Below, in pieces: positions 56,518 to 64,000 of a stretch of 64,000 nucleotides of DNA. Numbering within the stretch: the stretch's first letter is position 1; every line of letters begins with the position of its first letter. Both the position numbers and the translations under genes were made by a program. Under the pieces are notes generated by a model that was not told the DNA's origin, did no database searches, and saw only the letters and a program-made list of their open reading frames with translations. The stretch is from Cypionkella sp. (GTDB lineage Bacteria > Pseudomonadota > Alphaproteobacteria > Rhodobacterales > Rhodobacteraceae). The stretch lies in the NCBI RefSeq assembly GCF_030652235.1, contig NZ_JAUSBA010000015.1, positions 1 to 64,000 on the forward strand. The letters are read 5' to 3'.

Positions 56518-57276
56518 ATGATGTATGAGATTGCGCTGAAGGGGAAACCCATTCGGCTGGCGGTTCTGGATTACGGCTTGTTCGAGGTGCATGCTGGCCC
56601 GCGCACGATTGGCATCTGCGGTTTTGCGGTGCAGACCGATGCGGGTGAGGTGGTGCTGATCGACACCGGCTTTCCGGAAAAATATACCGTCGATGCCGAA
56701 GCCGCGACGGCTGAAGACGGGCTCGGCAGCTTTGGCCGGGTGCTGAAGATCACGCCCGAGAATACGCCCGAATCGCAGCTTGCCAAACTGGGGCTGTCCA
56801 AGGCCGATGTCACGCTGATGATCCAAAGTCATACCCATATTGATCATGTGGGTCATATGGGGGGCTTTCCCGGCGTGCCTATCCTGATTGCAGCGGCCGA
56901 GCGGGATTTGCCGCGTCCGATGTATTGGTCAGGCAAACAGGCGATGGAATGGCCCGCCCGCGACTATCATCTGGTGACGCAAGACGTCACGCTTGGACCG
57001 GGATTCCAGGTGTTGCTCTGCCCCGGCCATGCCCCCGGTCAACTGGCCTTCATGATCCAGTTGCCGCAAACGGGGTGGGTGATGCTGACCTCGGATGCGA
57101 TCAGCCGCGCGGCTGAAATCGACGAGGGCTTTGCCGGGTCGTGGGAGGTTCCCTTGGCCATTCATCATGGCGCACGGTTGATGGAACTGGCCCAGCAACG
57201 CGACGCGCTGGTGATTTTTGGCCACAGCCCGCAGCAATGGACAACTTTGCGCAAAGCGCCTGAATGGTTCACTTAA
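56518..57276 (+). CDS. Metallo-beta-lactamase-fold hydrolase, N-acyl-homoserine-lactonase-like
   Basis: A 252-aa protein with the zinc motif SHTHIDHVGH (HxHxDH), then CPGHAPGQLAF (His) and LTSDAI (Asp). The arrangement and the VVLIDTGFPEK strand match the AHL lactonase branch (AiiA/AttM-like). It could open a homoserine lactone or another lactone; nearby genes do not include a luxI. AAGGGGG precedes the ATG. Second of two consecutive ATG codons is also possible. Confidence 0.88.
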   Translation: MMYEIALKGKPIRLAVLDYGLFEVHAGPRTIGICGFAVQTDAGEVVLIDTGFPEKYTVDAEAATAEDGLGSFGRVLKITPENTPESQLAKLGLSKADVTLMIQSHTHIDHVGHMGGFPGVPILIAAAERDLPRPMYWSGKQAMEWPARDYHLVTQDVTLGPGFQVLLCPGHAPGQLAFMIQLPQTGWVMLTSDAISRAAEIDEGFAGSWEVPLAIHHGARLMELAQQRDALVIFGHSPQQWTTLRKAPEWFT

Positions 57277-57285
57277 TCGCGGGGT

Positions 57286-58008
57286 TCACCTGACATCGCG
57301 CCCCTGATTGAGAATGATCACATTGCCGCTGCAAATATCCCCGGCGGGCGAGATCAGAAACCCGACCCATGCCGCAACCTCGCTGGGCTGCATCGCGTGG
57401 CCGTGCGGCATGGCGGCGATCGCGCGCGCCAGCACATCCGCGGTCAGCACATTGAACAAAGGCGTCTCGGTCATCGCCGGGGCCAGCGAGTTTACGGCAA
57501 TCTTTTCGCGCGCATAGCGCCGCGCCAGATCCTTGGTCAGCGTATCCAGCGCCGCCTTCGAGGCACGGTAATGCGGCGGATCGAACACGTCAAAATTATA
57601 TGCCCCGTTCGAGCTGATATTGACGATCTTGCGGACCCCCGCGCGCCCCTGCATCAGTTTGATCGCGGCCTGACAGCAATGGAACGCGCCCGAGAAATTG
57701 ATCGACATTTGCCGGTCTAATTCCTGCGCCGGAATGTCGGGAAACTCTGACATAAAGCAGGTGCCCGCGTTGTTCACCAAAGCATCGACGCCGCCATGAT
57801 CCTGCGCGATCTGCGCGAAGACCGCCGCAATCGCCCCCGCATCGGTCAGATCGGTGACATGCCCGCTGAATCCGGGCTGCGCCATGCTGGCCAAACCTGC
57901 CGCATCAATATCCAACCCAATCACATGCATCCCGTCGGTCAGCAACTTGGCACTGATCGCCCGTCCCATCCCACCTGCGGCACCTGTCACCACGGCTATT
58001 CTTGTCAT
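57286..58008 (-). CDS. Short-chain dehydrogenase/reductase
   Basis: About 240 aa from the Met at 58008. NAD(P) motif TGAAGGMGRAIS at the N-terminus, NNAG in VNNAGTCFMS, catalytic Ser in NISSNGAYNFD, and YRASKAALD with the Tyr and Lys. An aspartate after the second strand (GLDIDAAGL) favours NAD(H). Substrate unknown. It converges with the lactonase-like gene, 9 nt apart. Confidence 0.92.
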   Translation of the reverse strand: MTRIAVVTGAAGGMGRAISAKLLTDGMHVIGLDIDAAGLASMAQPGFSGHVTDLTDAGAIAAVFAQIAQDHGGVDALVNNAGTCFMSEFPDIPAQELDRQMSINFSGAFHCCQAAIKLMQGRAGVRKIVNISSNGAYNFDVFDPPHYRASKAALDTLTKDLARRYAREKIAVNSLAPAMTETPLFNVLTADVLARAIAAMPHGHAMQPSEVAAWVGFLISPAGDICSGNVIILNQGRDVR

Positions 58009-58748
58009 GCTCTGCCCCATCCCCAAATCCGCACCCTCTGTAGTGTGGTGGGATCATCACAGATAGATCGGGCAGCGCAAGACCAGCATTTTGGCGCGAC
58101 GCATCGCGTTGCGGCAAAGTTAACCCGAGCGGGCATCAAGGTGTAATCTTTCCAAACATTTGGCATGCAACTGGCGGTGCCGCCACAGGTGTCTCTAGGC
58201 CCGGTCAGTCGATTTGGTGCGTTGATCTGGTGCCGAGAATACATTGCCATGATCGAGTGCCGCTTTGATCCCGTGTTGCGATAGCTCTGCCGCGCCTGCG
58301 GCGATCTGCAAACCGCCCATTGCTGCGGGCCAAACGTGTCGATGTGTTTGCCCACCCCGGTCTATTCGCAATTTCATGCAGGCGTTGTTGATGGTCAAAC
58401 CGCTGGGCCCAAATACGCGCAGAACGGCCAACGCGGCCCGATCCCGTCAAATTGGGGCGATCACGCGCTTAAGGTGCATCTAGGGTCGCAGGAACAACCC
58501 AGCGGCGATAGAAATCAGGTGAAGCTGACGCGAACCCCACTGAACACGCGGGGAATGTCGTTTAAGATTAACGCCTTACTTTTCACAGTGCGCGCGCGCC
58601 GTATCTGCAACTTTCTGCAAGCGCAGGCGCGACACCGTGCCAGACCCCGCCCGGTCCCGACCGTTTGACCCAGCAAAACAGCAGCAGGCTGGCCGTGTGC
58701 CCCACTCCGGTGCTAGACTGTGGGTGTCAGTCACACAAAGGTCATGCC
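58009..58748. other. Intergenic region with a possible gene remnant
   Basis: About 740 bases without a convincing intact gene. A 78-codon minus-strand ORF (58195-58431; VFGPSGLTINNACMKLRI, LQIAAGAAELSQHGIKAALD) has protein-like composition and may be a decayed gene, but I cannot name the family. The right part must hold the promoter of the pentapeptide-repeat gene. Confidence 0.4.
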
Positions 58749-59456
58749 ATGAATAACGCCGTCTCCAAGTCGCCCGCGAAGCTTTGGCTGGCTGTTGCGG
58801 CAGTGGTGAGTGTGCTTGCTATCCCACAGCCCGTTCAGGCGGGTTGCAGCGACAGGCCCGCGGCGGCGATGGATTGGACGGGCTGCTCGAAAGAACGTTT
58901 GATGCTGAACGGCCTCGATATGTCGGCGGGTATCTTCGAGAACGCCTTTCTGTCGGGCACCGGATTTAAGGGAGCCTTGATGGCCGGGGCAAACCTGCAG
59001 CGCAGCGAACTGGTGCGCAGTTCGTTCATCGGGGCGGATTTGACAGGATCGAACCTTGAAAAGGCGCTGGCCAGCCGGTCGGATTTTGGCGGTGCCATCC
59101 TGCGCGGCGCGCGACTGGTCAAGGCCGAGTTTCTGCGGGTCAACTTTGCAAAGGCTGACCTGACCGATGCCGACCTCAGCGGTGGCGATTTCTATCGCAA
59201 CGATTTCAGCGATGCGCAGATGACCGGCGCTGATCTGCACGACGCGATCATGCCACGCGCGGTGTTTACCGGGGCAACGATGAAGGGGGTAAATCTGGCC
59301 GGTGCCTTTTTGCTGCAAGCGCATTTTGAGAATGTGGACTTGTCGGGGGTCGTAGGTCTTGAACAGACACAACTGGATCTGGCCTGTGGTGATGAGGCAA
59401 CCATTCTACCCGTGGGGCTTGTCGCGCCTGCGCACTGGCCCTGCTTCGGCGAATAG
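58749..59456 (+). CDS. Exported pentapeptide-repeat protein
   Basis: About 235 aa from the ATG at 58749. A signal peptide (KLWLAVAAVVSVLAIPQPVQA) is followed by a Cys pair region (GCSDRP...WTGC) and about 25 pentapeptide units of the A-D/N-L-x-x type (GADLTGSNLEKALASRSDFG, KADLTDADLSGGDFYRNDF), forming a right-handed quadrilateral beta helix. Its C-terminus has another Cys pair. Periplasmic pentapeptide proteins are of unknown function. Confidence 0.88.
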   Translation: MNNAVSKSPAKLWLAVAAVVSVLAIPQPVQAGCSDRPAAAMDWTGCSKERLMLNGLDMSAGIFENAFLSGTGFKGALMAGANLQRSELVRSSFIGADLTGSNLEKALASRSDFGGAILRGARLVKAEFLRVNFAKADLTDADLSGGDFYRNDFSDAQMTGADLHDAIMPRAVFTGATMKGVNLAGAFLLQAHFENVDLSGVVGLEQTQLDLACGDEATILPVGLVAPAHWPCFGE

Positions 59457-59850
59457 ATACTAAGCAGCAGACCGAACTGCGCGATCGTGCTGTCAGTCGC
59501 TAGGTCGCGGGGGGATCGCGACTGCGCCATAAGCCGTCTCTGGTCTTAAATGCCAACTATTTCTGTGAATGCGTGCTGTGATGCTTGGTTCGGTCTTGGG
59601 CCGGGTCGCCCGCTTGGTCGAACGGCAGCTTTGTCAAAACTGCTGCATAGGCAACGCCGCGTCAGCAAATGACGGCTTGCCTTGATCAGCACACTTACAA
59701 CCTAAGCCGCCCGTTTCGCGCCCTGACGGCTGCTATTCCTGTCGTGCAACCGCCCGAAACAGGACGGTTCACGTCTGGGCGGCCAAAAGCTTGGCTGTAT
59801 TTGGGTTTACTCAATCATCCGTTCCACTGTTGCGGAATTTTTCGCAAGTA
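59457..59850. other. Intergenic stretch without recognisable genes
   Basis: About 400 bases. A 64-codon ORF at 59669-59863 has no family signal. GC is lower than in neighbouring genes. I see no promoter or hairpin here. Confidence 0.4.
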
Positions 59851-59899
59851 TTTGACTTTATGAGTCATAAATAGGATTCACATCCCTTGTTGCCCACCG
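59851..59899 (+). pseudogene. tRNA 3'-end-like fragment
   Basis: TTCACATCCCTTGTTGCCCACCG (59877-59899) agrees in 18 of 23 positions with the 3' end of tRNA-Val(CAC) at 46256-46278. Upstream TTGAC-TTTATGA-GTCAT resembles an anticodon arm, but no 5' half or complete cloverleaf exists. It looks like a degenerate tRNA piece or attachment-site remnant. Confidence 0.4.
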
Positions 59900-59906
59900 T
59901 GATATG

Positions 59907-59934
59907 AAAAACACGGCCTTCGGGTCGCGTTTTT
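59907..59934 (+). terminator. Intrinsic terminator behind the tRNA-like fragment
   Basis: AAAAACACGGCC-TTCG-GGTCGCGTTTTT: 12 pairs with one mismatch and one wobble, closed by a stable TTCG tetraloop, with T-run. It sits eight bases after the tRNA-like fragment, as expected behind a real tRNA. Confidence 0.75.
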
Positions 59935-60001
59935 ATTATGGTGGTGCGGGGCCAGATTGGGGGCTTGTGCTGCTGCGGGGCATTGGCTATAGCGACGGCT
60001 T

Positions 60002-60077
60002 GGGTTGTTAGCTCAGTTGGTAGAGCGTCTCGTTTACACCGAGAATGTCGGCGGTTCGAGCCCGTCACGACCCACCA
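60002..60077 (+). tRNA. tRNA-Val (anticodon TAC)
   Basis: Acceptor GGGTTGT/ACGACCC, D-arm TAGCTCAGTTGGTAGAGC, anticodon stem CTCG/CGAG with loop TTTACAC giving TAC, T-arm GGCGGTTCGAGCCCGTC, encoded CCA. It is followed 19 nt later by the end of an integrase gene, so this tRNA is the probable integration target of the element to its right. Confidence 0.95.
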
Positions 60078-60096
60078 TTTTCAATGACTTAGCGGG

Positions 60097-61242
60097 TTAC
60101 TCCACCTCTTGGTTCCCAATCCAAGCCGGGCGGTTCCCAATCTCCGGAATCAAAAGCATGGTTGCGGCATTCATATGTTCGCCTTTTGCCCGGCGCATGT
60201 AGTGCTTTGCCATGCGTTCCGACAGATGGCCAAGCATGGATTTCACCCGGTCGATTCCACCAAATACTTCTGGATTTCGTGCAACTGCGTTGGCGATCAT
60301 CGTCGCGTTGGTATGGCGCAGGCCATGAAATGTGGGCTGGAACGCACCTTCGGCATATTCTGACACCGTCGCGGGCCGTAGTTTGAGGCGGATCAGCTCT
60401 TTAATCCATGATGCGCCGAAGCCTGACGCCGTCCAGGGCTGGCCGCGTGAGTTGGTAAGCAGGGCGCGCTGAGGATCTACGATCGCAGCTTTGCGGCGCG
60501 CGGTGCGCTCGATATCTAAAATTGCCAACACCACGGGATGCAAAGGTACTGGTACCGTGGTGCCGGTCTTGCCTTGCGACAGATACCAGACGCCGCCATC
60601 AATGGTGTGATCTTGCAAGCGCAACAGCACGTCGCCGCGGCGCTGGCTCGTGTAAACGGCAACCAGCACCGCCTTGATGATCTCAGGCCTGCCATGCTCG
60701 ATCAGCGTGGCGAGCTCCGCTTCGGGCCAGGGCTCATAGGATCCTACGCTTTCGACGCGCTCGATCTTGCGGCAGGGATTTATGTCGGCAAAGCCGCGGG
60801 TGCGCCCCCAGCCGAACACGCTGCTGATATCATCAAGCCGACGGTTCGCCGTGGCGGGGCGATCTGAGAGGCTGTCGTAAATCGCTTGCACATGGATAGG
60901 GCGAATCGCGGATGCTTCGAATTTTCCCCAGCGGGTTGCCATCAGATCCAAAGCAAGGTTGCGTCCAGACTTCGACGCGGCCGGCAGGCGTTTGTATTTC
61001 TCGCTCAGACGATGCATGCGGACGAGCTCTGAGACGCCGGTGCTGCTGGCCAATGCGTTCGGTGCCATGCCAAAGACCGTGACATGAGCGGCATCATAGG
61101 CAGCGCGATACTCGGTTGAGAAAGGGTGTGGCAGCGGTATGCGCGTTTCTTTGCCGGCACGCACGATGCGGAAATAGAAATACTCCCGCGCGCGCTTCAG
61201 CTTGCGTTGGACGTATTCTTCAAGTCGTAAATCAGCCGCCAC
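60097..61242 (-). CDS. Phage-type tyrosine integrase
   Basis: A 381-aa integrase. An N-terminal arm/SAM-like region precedes the catalytic domain with Arg in YTSQRRGDVLLRL, TFHGLRHTNATMI (His-x-x-Arg) and MLGHLSERMAKHYMR (His and the nucleophile Tyr). Its 3' end faces tRNA-Val(TAC), the usual arrangement for elements inserted in tRNA genes. It overlaps the excisionase-like gene by 11 nt. Confidence 0.93.
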   Translation of the reverse strand: MAADLRLEEYVQRKLKRAREYFYFRIVRAGKETRIPLPHPFSTEYRAAYDAAHVTVFGMAPNALASSTGVSELVRMHRLSEKYKRLPAASKSGRNLALDLMATRWGKFEASAIRPIHVQAIYDSLSDRPATANRRLDDISSVFGWGRTRGFADINPCRKIERVESVGSYEPWPEAELATLIEHGRPEIIKAVLVAVYTSQRRGDVLLRLQDHTIDGGVWYLSQGKTGTTVPVPLHPVVLAILDIERTARRKAAIVDPQRALLTNSRGQPWTASGFGASWIKELIRLKLRPATVSEYAEGAFQPTFHGLRHTNATMIANAVARNPEVFGGIDRVKSMLGHLSERMAKHYMRRAKGEHMNAATMLLIPEIGNRPAWIGNQEVE

Positions 61243-61516
61243 GGCTTGCCCTCAAAATTGGATCGTTATCATCTGCGGTGCCTGATCCGATTCCGTCCAG
61301 CTTTTTCTCGATCTCGGCCCACTTCCAGCGCAGCGTACCGCTGGGAATGCGCCTCGGGCGGGGCAGATAGCCCAGCTTGACCCAGTCGCGGATCGTGGCC
61401 TCGCTTGCGTCCAGCAGCTCGCACAGTGTGCTTATTGAGACGTAGCCGATCAGCCGCGGCGCAGCCTCGCTTTGCTGCGGCAGGTTGATGATCGTGGCGC
61501 GTGGGTGGTGGCCCAT
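61232..61516 (-). CDS. Excisionase/AlpA-like winged HTH protein
   Basis: A 94-aa protein with a MerR-type helix-turn-helix: VSISTLCELLDASEATIRDWVKLGYLP followed by a wing PRPRRIPSGTLRWKWAEIEKKL. Adjacent to and overlapping an integrase gene, it is most likely the recombination directionality factor or an AlpA-like activator of integrase. Confidence 0.83.
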   Translation of the reverse strand: MGHHPRATIINLPQQSEAAPRLIGYVSISTLCELLDASEATIRDWVKLGYLPRPRRIPSGTLRWKWAEIEKKLDGIGSGTADDNDPILRASRGG

Positions 61517-61528
61517 TGTCGCTGATCC

Positions 61529-61624
61529 TCACTGTAAGTGGGTGGCGTTGCAATGGCGGCAACCGTCATCGACAAGCGTGCAGCGGGTGATGGGGTTCCA
61601 TTCGATCAGGGATTTATCAGCCAT
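61529..61624 (-). CDS. 31-aa Cys-rich ORF resembling the N-terminus of phage Gp37/Gp68 proteins
   Basis: ATG at 61624, TGA at 61529-61531. The peptide reads MADKSLIEWNPITRCTLVDD then GCRHCNATHLQ. Phage Gp37/Gp68 (DUF5131) proteins begin similarly (SxIEWTDATWNPxTGCxxVSxGCxxCYA), so this keeps the spacing C-x6-C-x2-C but ends where the rest of that protein should follow. It could be a mini-protein or a remnant. No clear ribosome-binding site. Confidence 0.4.
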   Translation of the reverse strand: MADKSLIEWNPITRCTLVDDGCRHCNATHLQ

Positions 61625-61626
61625 GA

Positions 61627-61866
61627 TTAACGCCCTTTAGGTGGAGGTGGTGCAGGGCAGTTCTTGACGCCATGCCAGCCAGTTAGAGCTGTGTGCCATG
61701 GGTCGCGGTACCCATGGCTGCCGGGAACAAAACGCCAAGAGCCGCTGACACCGCAGATGCAGGCAAGGCGGGCGCGTTGGGTAAAGAATCCTTTAACCTC
61801 GACGCCTGGCTGTGCACCGCATTCCAAGCAACTATCGACCATCATTCGGGGTGAAACTCCCATCAT
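61627..61866 (-). CDS. Small zinc-ribbon-like protein of the integrated element
   Basis: 79 aa if started at the ATG overlapping the stop of the HD phosphohydrolase gene. Two Cys clusters, DSCLECGAQ and ACICG, 20 residues apart, and a GSWRFVPGS segment suggest a zinc ribbon, somewhat like Lar-type restriction-alleviation proteins. The Lar similarity is weak. The longer frame upstream is only the antisense-frame shadow of the HD gene. Confidence 0.6.
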   Translation of the reverse strand: MMGVSPRMMVDSCLECGAQPGVEVKGFFTQRARLACICGVSGSWRFVPGSHGYRDPWHTALTGWHGVKNCPAPPPPKGR

Positions 61867-62408
61867 TAAACCCTCCCCGCGAGTTCGTGAAATCGGATGA
61901 GGAACGCCGCGTAAGCCTCTGGCGGTGATAGGAATTGAATGATTGGCGTCTCGCCGGTCATGGGAATGCTCGGCAGCGGGCGATAGTTGCCCATGACAAA
62001 GTGCATTTCGAAGGCCAGCATCTCCATATCGGCCGCTTTGATGGCTGGGTGCATCTCGGCGGGCAGGCCAAACTTGCCCAAAATTGCGCGCTCGACCCGG
62101 CGCTCGATCTTCTTGTAATCGGGCAGCAGGCTTTTCAGGGGGCGCGAGACATCGCCCATCACCGCCTCGGCGGCATCGTGCATCAAGGCGGCGAAGGCAT
62201 GCTCGGGCGGCACGTGCTGGCTGCACAGGATGGAATGCTCGGCTACCGAATAGAAGGTGTGGCACTGCCCGGTGAAGCGGCAGATGTGCGATAGGCCTTG
62301 GGCAATATCCGCTATGGTGATGTCGGATTCTTCGGGCACTTCGAAATCGAAATAGCTGCCAGAGCGCAGCAGGATGGTCGGCCCAACGATGTGGTGTATG
62401 CCGTTCAT
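61866..62408 (-). CDS. HD-domain phosphohydrolase (YfbR-like nucleotidase)
   Basis: About 180 aa from the Met at 62408, overlapping the ParB gene stop. HD metal residues: YSVAEHSIL (His), ALMHDAAEAVMGDVSRPLK (His-Asp) and a later Asp in KAADMEML. This matches phage-borne YfbR-like 5'-deoxynucleotidases or dNTP hydrolases. In a mobile element it may adjust nucleotide pools. Confidence 0.88.
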   Translation of the reverse strand: MNGIHHIVGPTILLRSGSYFDFEVPEESDITIADIAQGLSHICRFTGQCHTFYSVAEHSILCSQHVPPEHAFAALMHDAAEAVMGDVSRPLKSLLPDYKKIERRVERAILGKFGLPAEMHPAIKAADMEMLAFEMHFVMGNYRPLPSIPMTGETPIIQFLSPPEAYAAFLIRFHELAGRV

Positions 62409-64000
62409 GCTGCTTGCTCCTCGGCGGTGGCGATCTCGACGGCGGGCCATTGCAGTTCTGCCGGTAGCCAAGTGTCGATGCGGGTGTTTTGTTCACGCGA
62501 GAGGCCGATAGCCTCGCGAAAGTCATCGTTGTTAAACAGCTTGTGCAGGTTGCCTGCCTTGTCGGCCTTCTTCAGGGCGCGGAAGGTGGCATGGGTGGGT
62601 GTGCGATCGTCGGGCACCAGGTTGCACCAAACTTCATCCATCACCGAAACTGGAATCCGGCTGAAATAGGCGCTGGCGGTGGGAGTCCAGATATCGCGTA
62701 CGTTGCTGCCTGCGATACTGGCGATCATCGGGGCAAGATCGTTGTTGCCGATCAGGCGGGCAAGGCCACGGGCGAGGATATCATTGCGGGACTTCTTGCC
62801 CAGAGCGCGGAAAGTGGTGAAGCCTTCGGGTGACATTGCACCGCGCGCGTCATGTTCGGCTTTGTCGGGCGCGAATAGGCGTTCGGGCAGAATAAAGCCT
62901 TCGGACTTTTCTGGCTCGACCGCTTGCCGGGATGGTGAAATATGCAGCGGCTGCGAGTAGGGCGTCAGCGTGCCGGAAAGTTTGTAGGCCAGCAGATCCA
63001 GCATCAGTTCGGCCCGTTCGCCAGCGCGCAGTTGCAGGTCAGCGAGGCGGATGCGGTGGAGATCTTCCAGCAGGCTTGCCGAGAGGGCGCGGCTTTCAGG
63101 TTTAAGCGGGGCGGTGGTAGCTTCGCCGTCTTCAGAAGGTTCACGGTTTGGATCATCCTCGGTGCGGCGGTAGGGGCCGTGGCTGCAGAGATCACCATCG
63201 CGATCAACGTAAAGCCATATGCCAGAGGTCGCGATATCGTCATCGCTGTAATCGCCTTCGACGCGGGCGGAGAGATTTTCAAACCGCTCCTGTTCGTCAT
63301 CGGTCAGTTCGTTCTGTTCGGCCATTTTTGAAAGGCGATCCAGTTCCTCAACATCGCCTTCTGGCAGTTCGCCGGGGATGCGTTTGATCCACTGCATGCC
63401 ACCGCTGCCGCCGCTGGCGTTGTGGTTGGGCCACGCTTCGATCCAGAATTCTACCCATTTCCAGCCGGTAGATTTTTCACCCGCTGCCGACGCATGCAGC
63501 TTTTCAGTGAACAGGCGATTCAACAAAGGCTCATCCAGCAGGCGCTGCCGATCGGAAAACAGATCTTCCAGCACGGCACCGCCTGCATCGCGGTAGGTTT
63601 GCAGGCTGACGAATTTCAGCCGGCGATCTTCACCACTGATGCTGTCTGATGCCAGCTTGTTGCGGATATCGGCGGCGCTAGTGGACCATTGCGACGTGGT
63701 CACGCGGTGCAGTTCGGTCAACAGGGCTTCATCGTTGCGGGCAGTGGTCAGAGCGGCGGCTTGATCCAGGCTGATCTGGTCGCGGCGCAGGGCCGCAAGC
63801 GCCTCATTTGGCAGCTTGGCGAGGCGCAAACGTTGCTGCACATGGCGATCGCGGACGGCGAAGGCGCGGGCGATCTTGGTGATATCGGCGCCAGCGGCTT
63901 CCATCCGGGCGTAGGCACGGACTTCGTCGGCGGGGTGCAGGGCTTGGCGGGCGGTGTTTTCGGCGCTGGCCCATAGGCGAGCTTCATCTTCCCGCAGCGT
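62405..64000 (-). CDS. ParB/RepB/Spo0J-like protein, 5' end cut by window
   Basis: 531 codons are visible and the frame stays open to the window edge, continuing past the ATG at 63904. The edge reads ASAENTARQALHPADEVRAYARM, the ParB box II region, then an HTH (ADITKIARAFAVRDRHVQQRLRLAKLP). The remaining 400 residues are unlike chromosomal ParB and contain acidic stretches and a region of unknown role. Such large ParB-like proteins occur in integrative and plasmid-like elements. No ParA is visible; it could lie beyond the window. Confidence 0.85.
   Translation of the reverse strand, partial: TLREDEARLWASAENTARQALHPADEVRAYARMEAAGADITKIARAFAVRDRHVQQRLRLAKLPNEALAALRRDQISLDQAAALTTARNDEALLTELHRVTTSQWSTSAADIRNKLASDSISGEDRRLKFVSLQTYRDAGGAVLEDLFSDRQRLLDEPLLNRLFTEKLHASAAGEKSTGWKWVEFWIEAWPNHNASGGSGGMQWIKRIPGELPEGDVEELDRLSKMAEQNELTDDEQERFENLSARVEGDYSDDDIATSGIWLYVDRDGDLCSHGPYRRTEDDPNREPSEDGEATTAPLKPESRALSASLLEDLHRIRLADLQLRAGERAELMLDLLAYKLSGTLTPYSQPLHISPSRQAVEPEKSEGFILPERLFAPDKAEHDARGAMSPEGFTTFRALGKKSRNDILARGLARLIGNNDLAPMIASIAGSNVRDIWTPTASAYFSRIPVSVMDEVWCNLVPDDRTPTHATFRALKKADKAGNLHKLFNNDDFREAIGLSREQNTRIDTWLPAELQWPAVEIATAEEQAA

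Overview
The window is high-GC DNA whose gene content and order fit an alphaproteobacterium of the order Rhodobacterales (Rhodobacter/Paracoccus-like). The pointers are the blocks argC-ccmE-endolysin/holin-argS-SPOR-nagZ-scpA-scpB, lon-hup-tRNA-Val, purL...bolA...grxD, and a holin/endolysin pair of the type used for gene transfer agent (GTA) release. The assignment rests on recognised families and synteny, not on a database search. The first ~27 bases are a G/C homopolymer that looks like a contig-end artefact.

Layout. 0-3.7 kb: minus-strand purL-GNAT-bolA-small membrane protein-grxD. 3.7-4.5 kb: gene-poor, with a decayed ECF sigma factor, a TetR-type palindrome and a candidate sRNA. 4.5-10.7 kb: LysR regulator, acyltransferase, murI, a receiver-like protein, a DUF1684 protein, argC, ccmE. 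10.8-17.5 kb: endolysin, holin, argS, SPOR protein, nagZ, scpA, scpB, small protein. 17.5-19.8 kb: a minus-strand one-carbon module (virulence-factor-domain protein, methylenetetrahydrofolate reductase-like protein, methyltetrahydrofolate:corrinoid methyltransferase). 20-31.6 kb: Ppx/GppA, rlmE, DUF882 peptidase, L,D-transpeptidase, lpxD-ACP-ketosynthase, IalB-like protein, two sRNA candidates, HerA-like ATPase, CAP-RTX secreted protein. 31.7-37.5 kb: CorC-like protein, xerD, a 538-aa exported protein and a 44-aa membrane peptide, diverging from aroK-aroB. 37.6-46.3 kb: polar amino-acid ABC importer, BetI/TetR regulator, tgt, lon, a four-hairpin repeat array, HU, tRNA-Val(CAC).

46.3-60 kb is an accessory segment. 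Its core is a seven-gene minus-strand operon with an AmiC-like sensor, an ANTAR antiterminator, a peptide-type ABC importer and an acetamidase/formamidase. A strong hairpin with a U-tract sits directly in front of the first gene, which suggests antitermination control of amide/peptide uptake and hydrolysis. It is followed by an aminotransferase, a metallo-beta-lactamase-fold lactonase-like hydrolase, an SDR dehydrogenase and a pentapeptide-repeat protein. The segment lies between tRNA-Val(CAC) and a tRNA 3'-end-like fragment, so it may be an old island.

60 kb to the end is the left end of an integrated element beside tRNA-Val(UAC): integrase, excisionase-like HTH protein, two small Cys-rich proteins, an HD phosphohydrolase and a large ParB-like protein cut by the window edge.

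The most novel-looking signals are the leader terminator of the ANTAR operon, two sRNA candidates sharing a 15-nt anti-Shine-Dalgarno-like element directly before their terminators, and the hairpin array behind lon.
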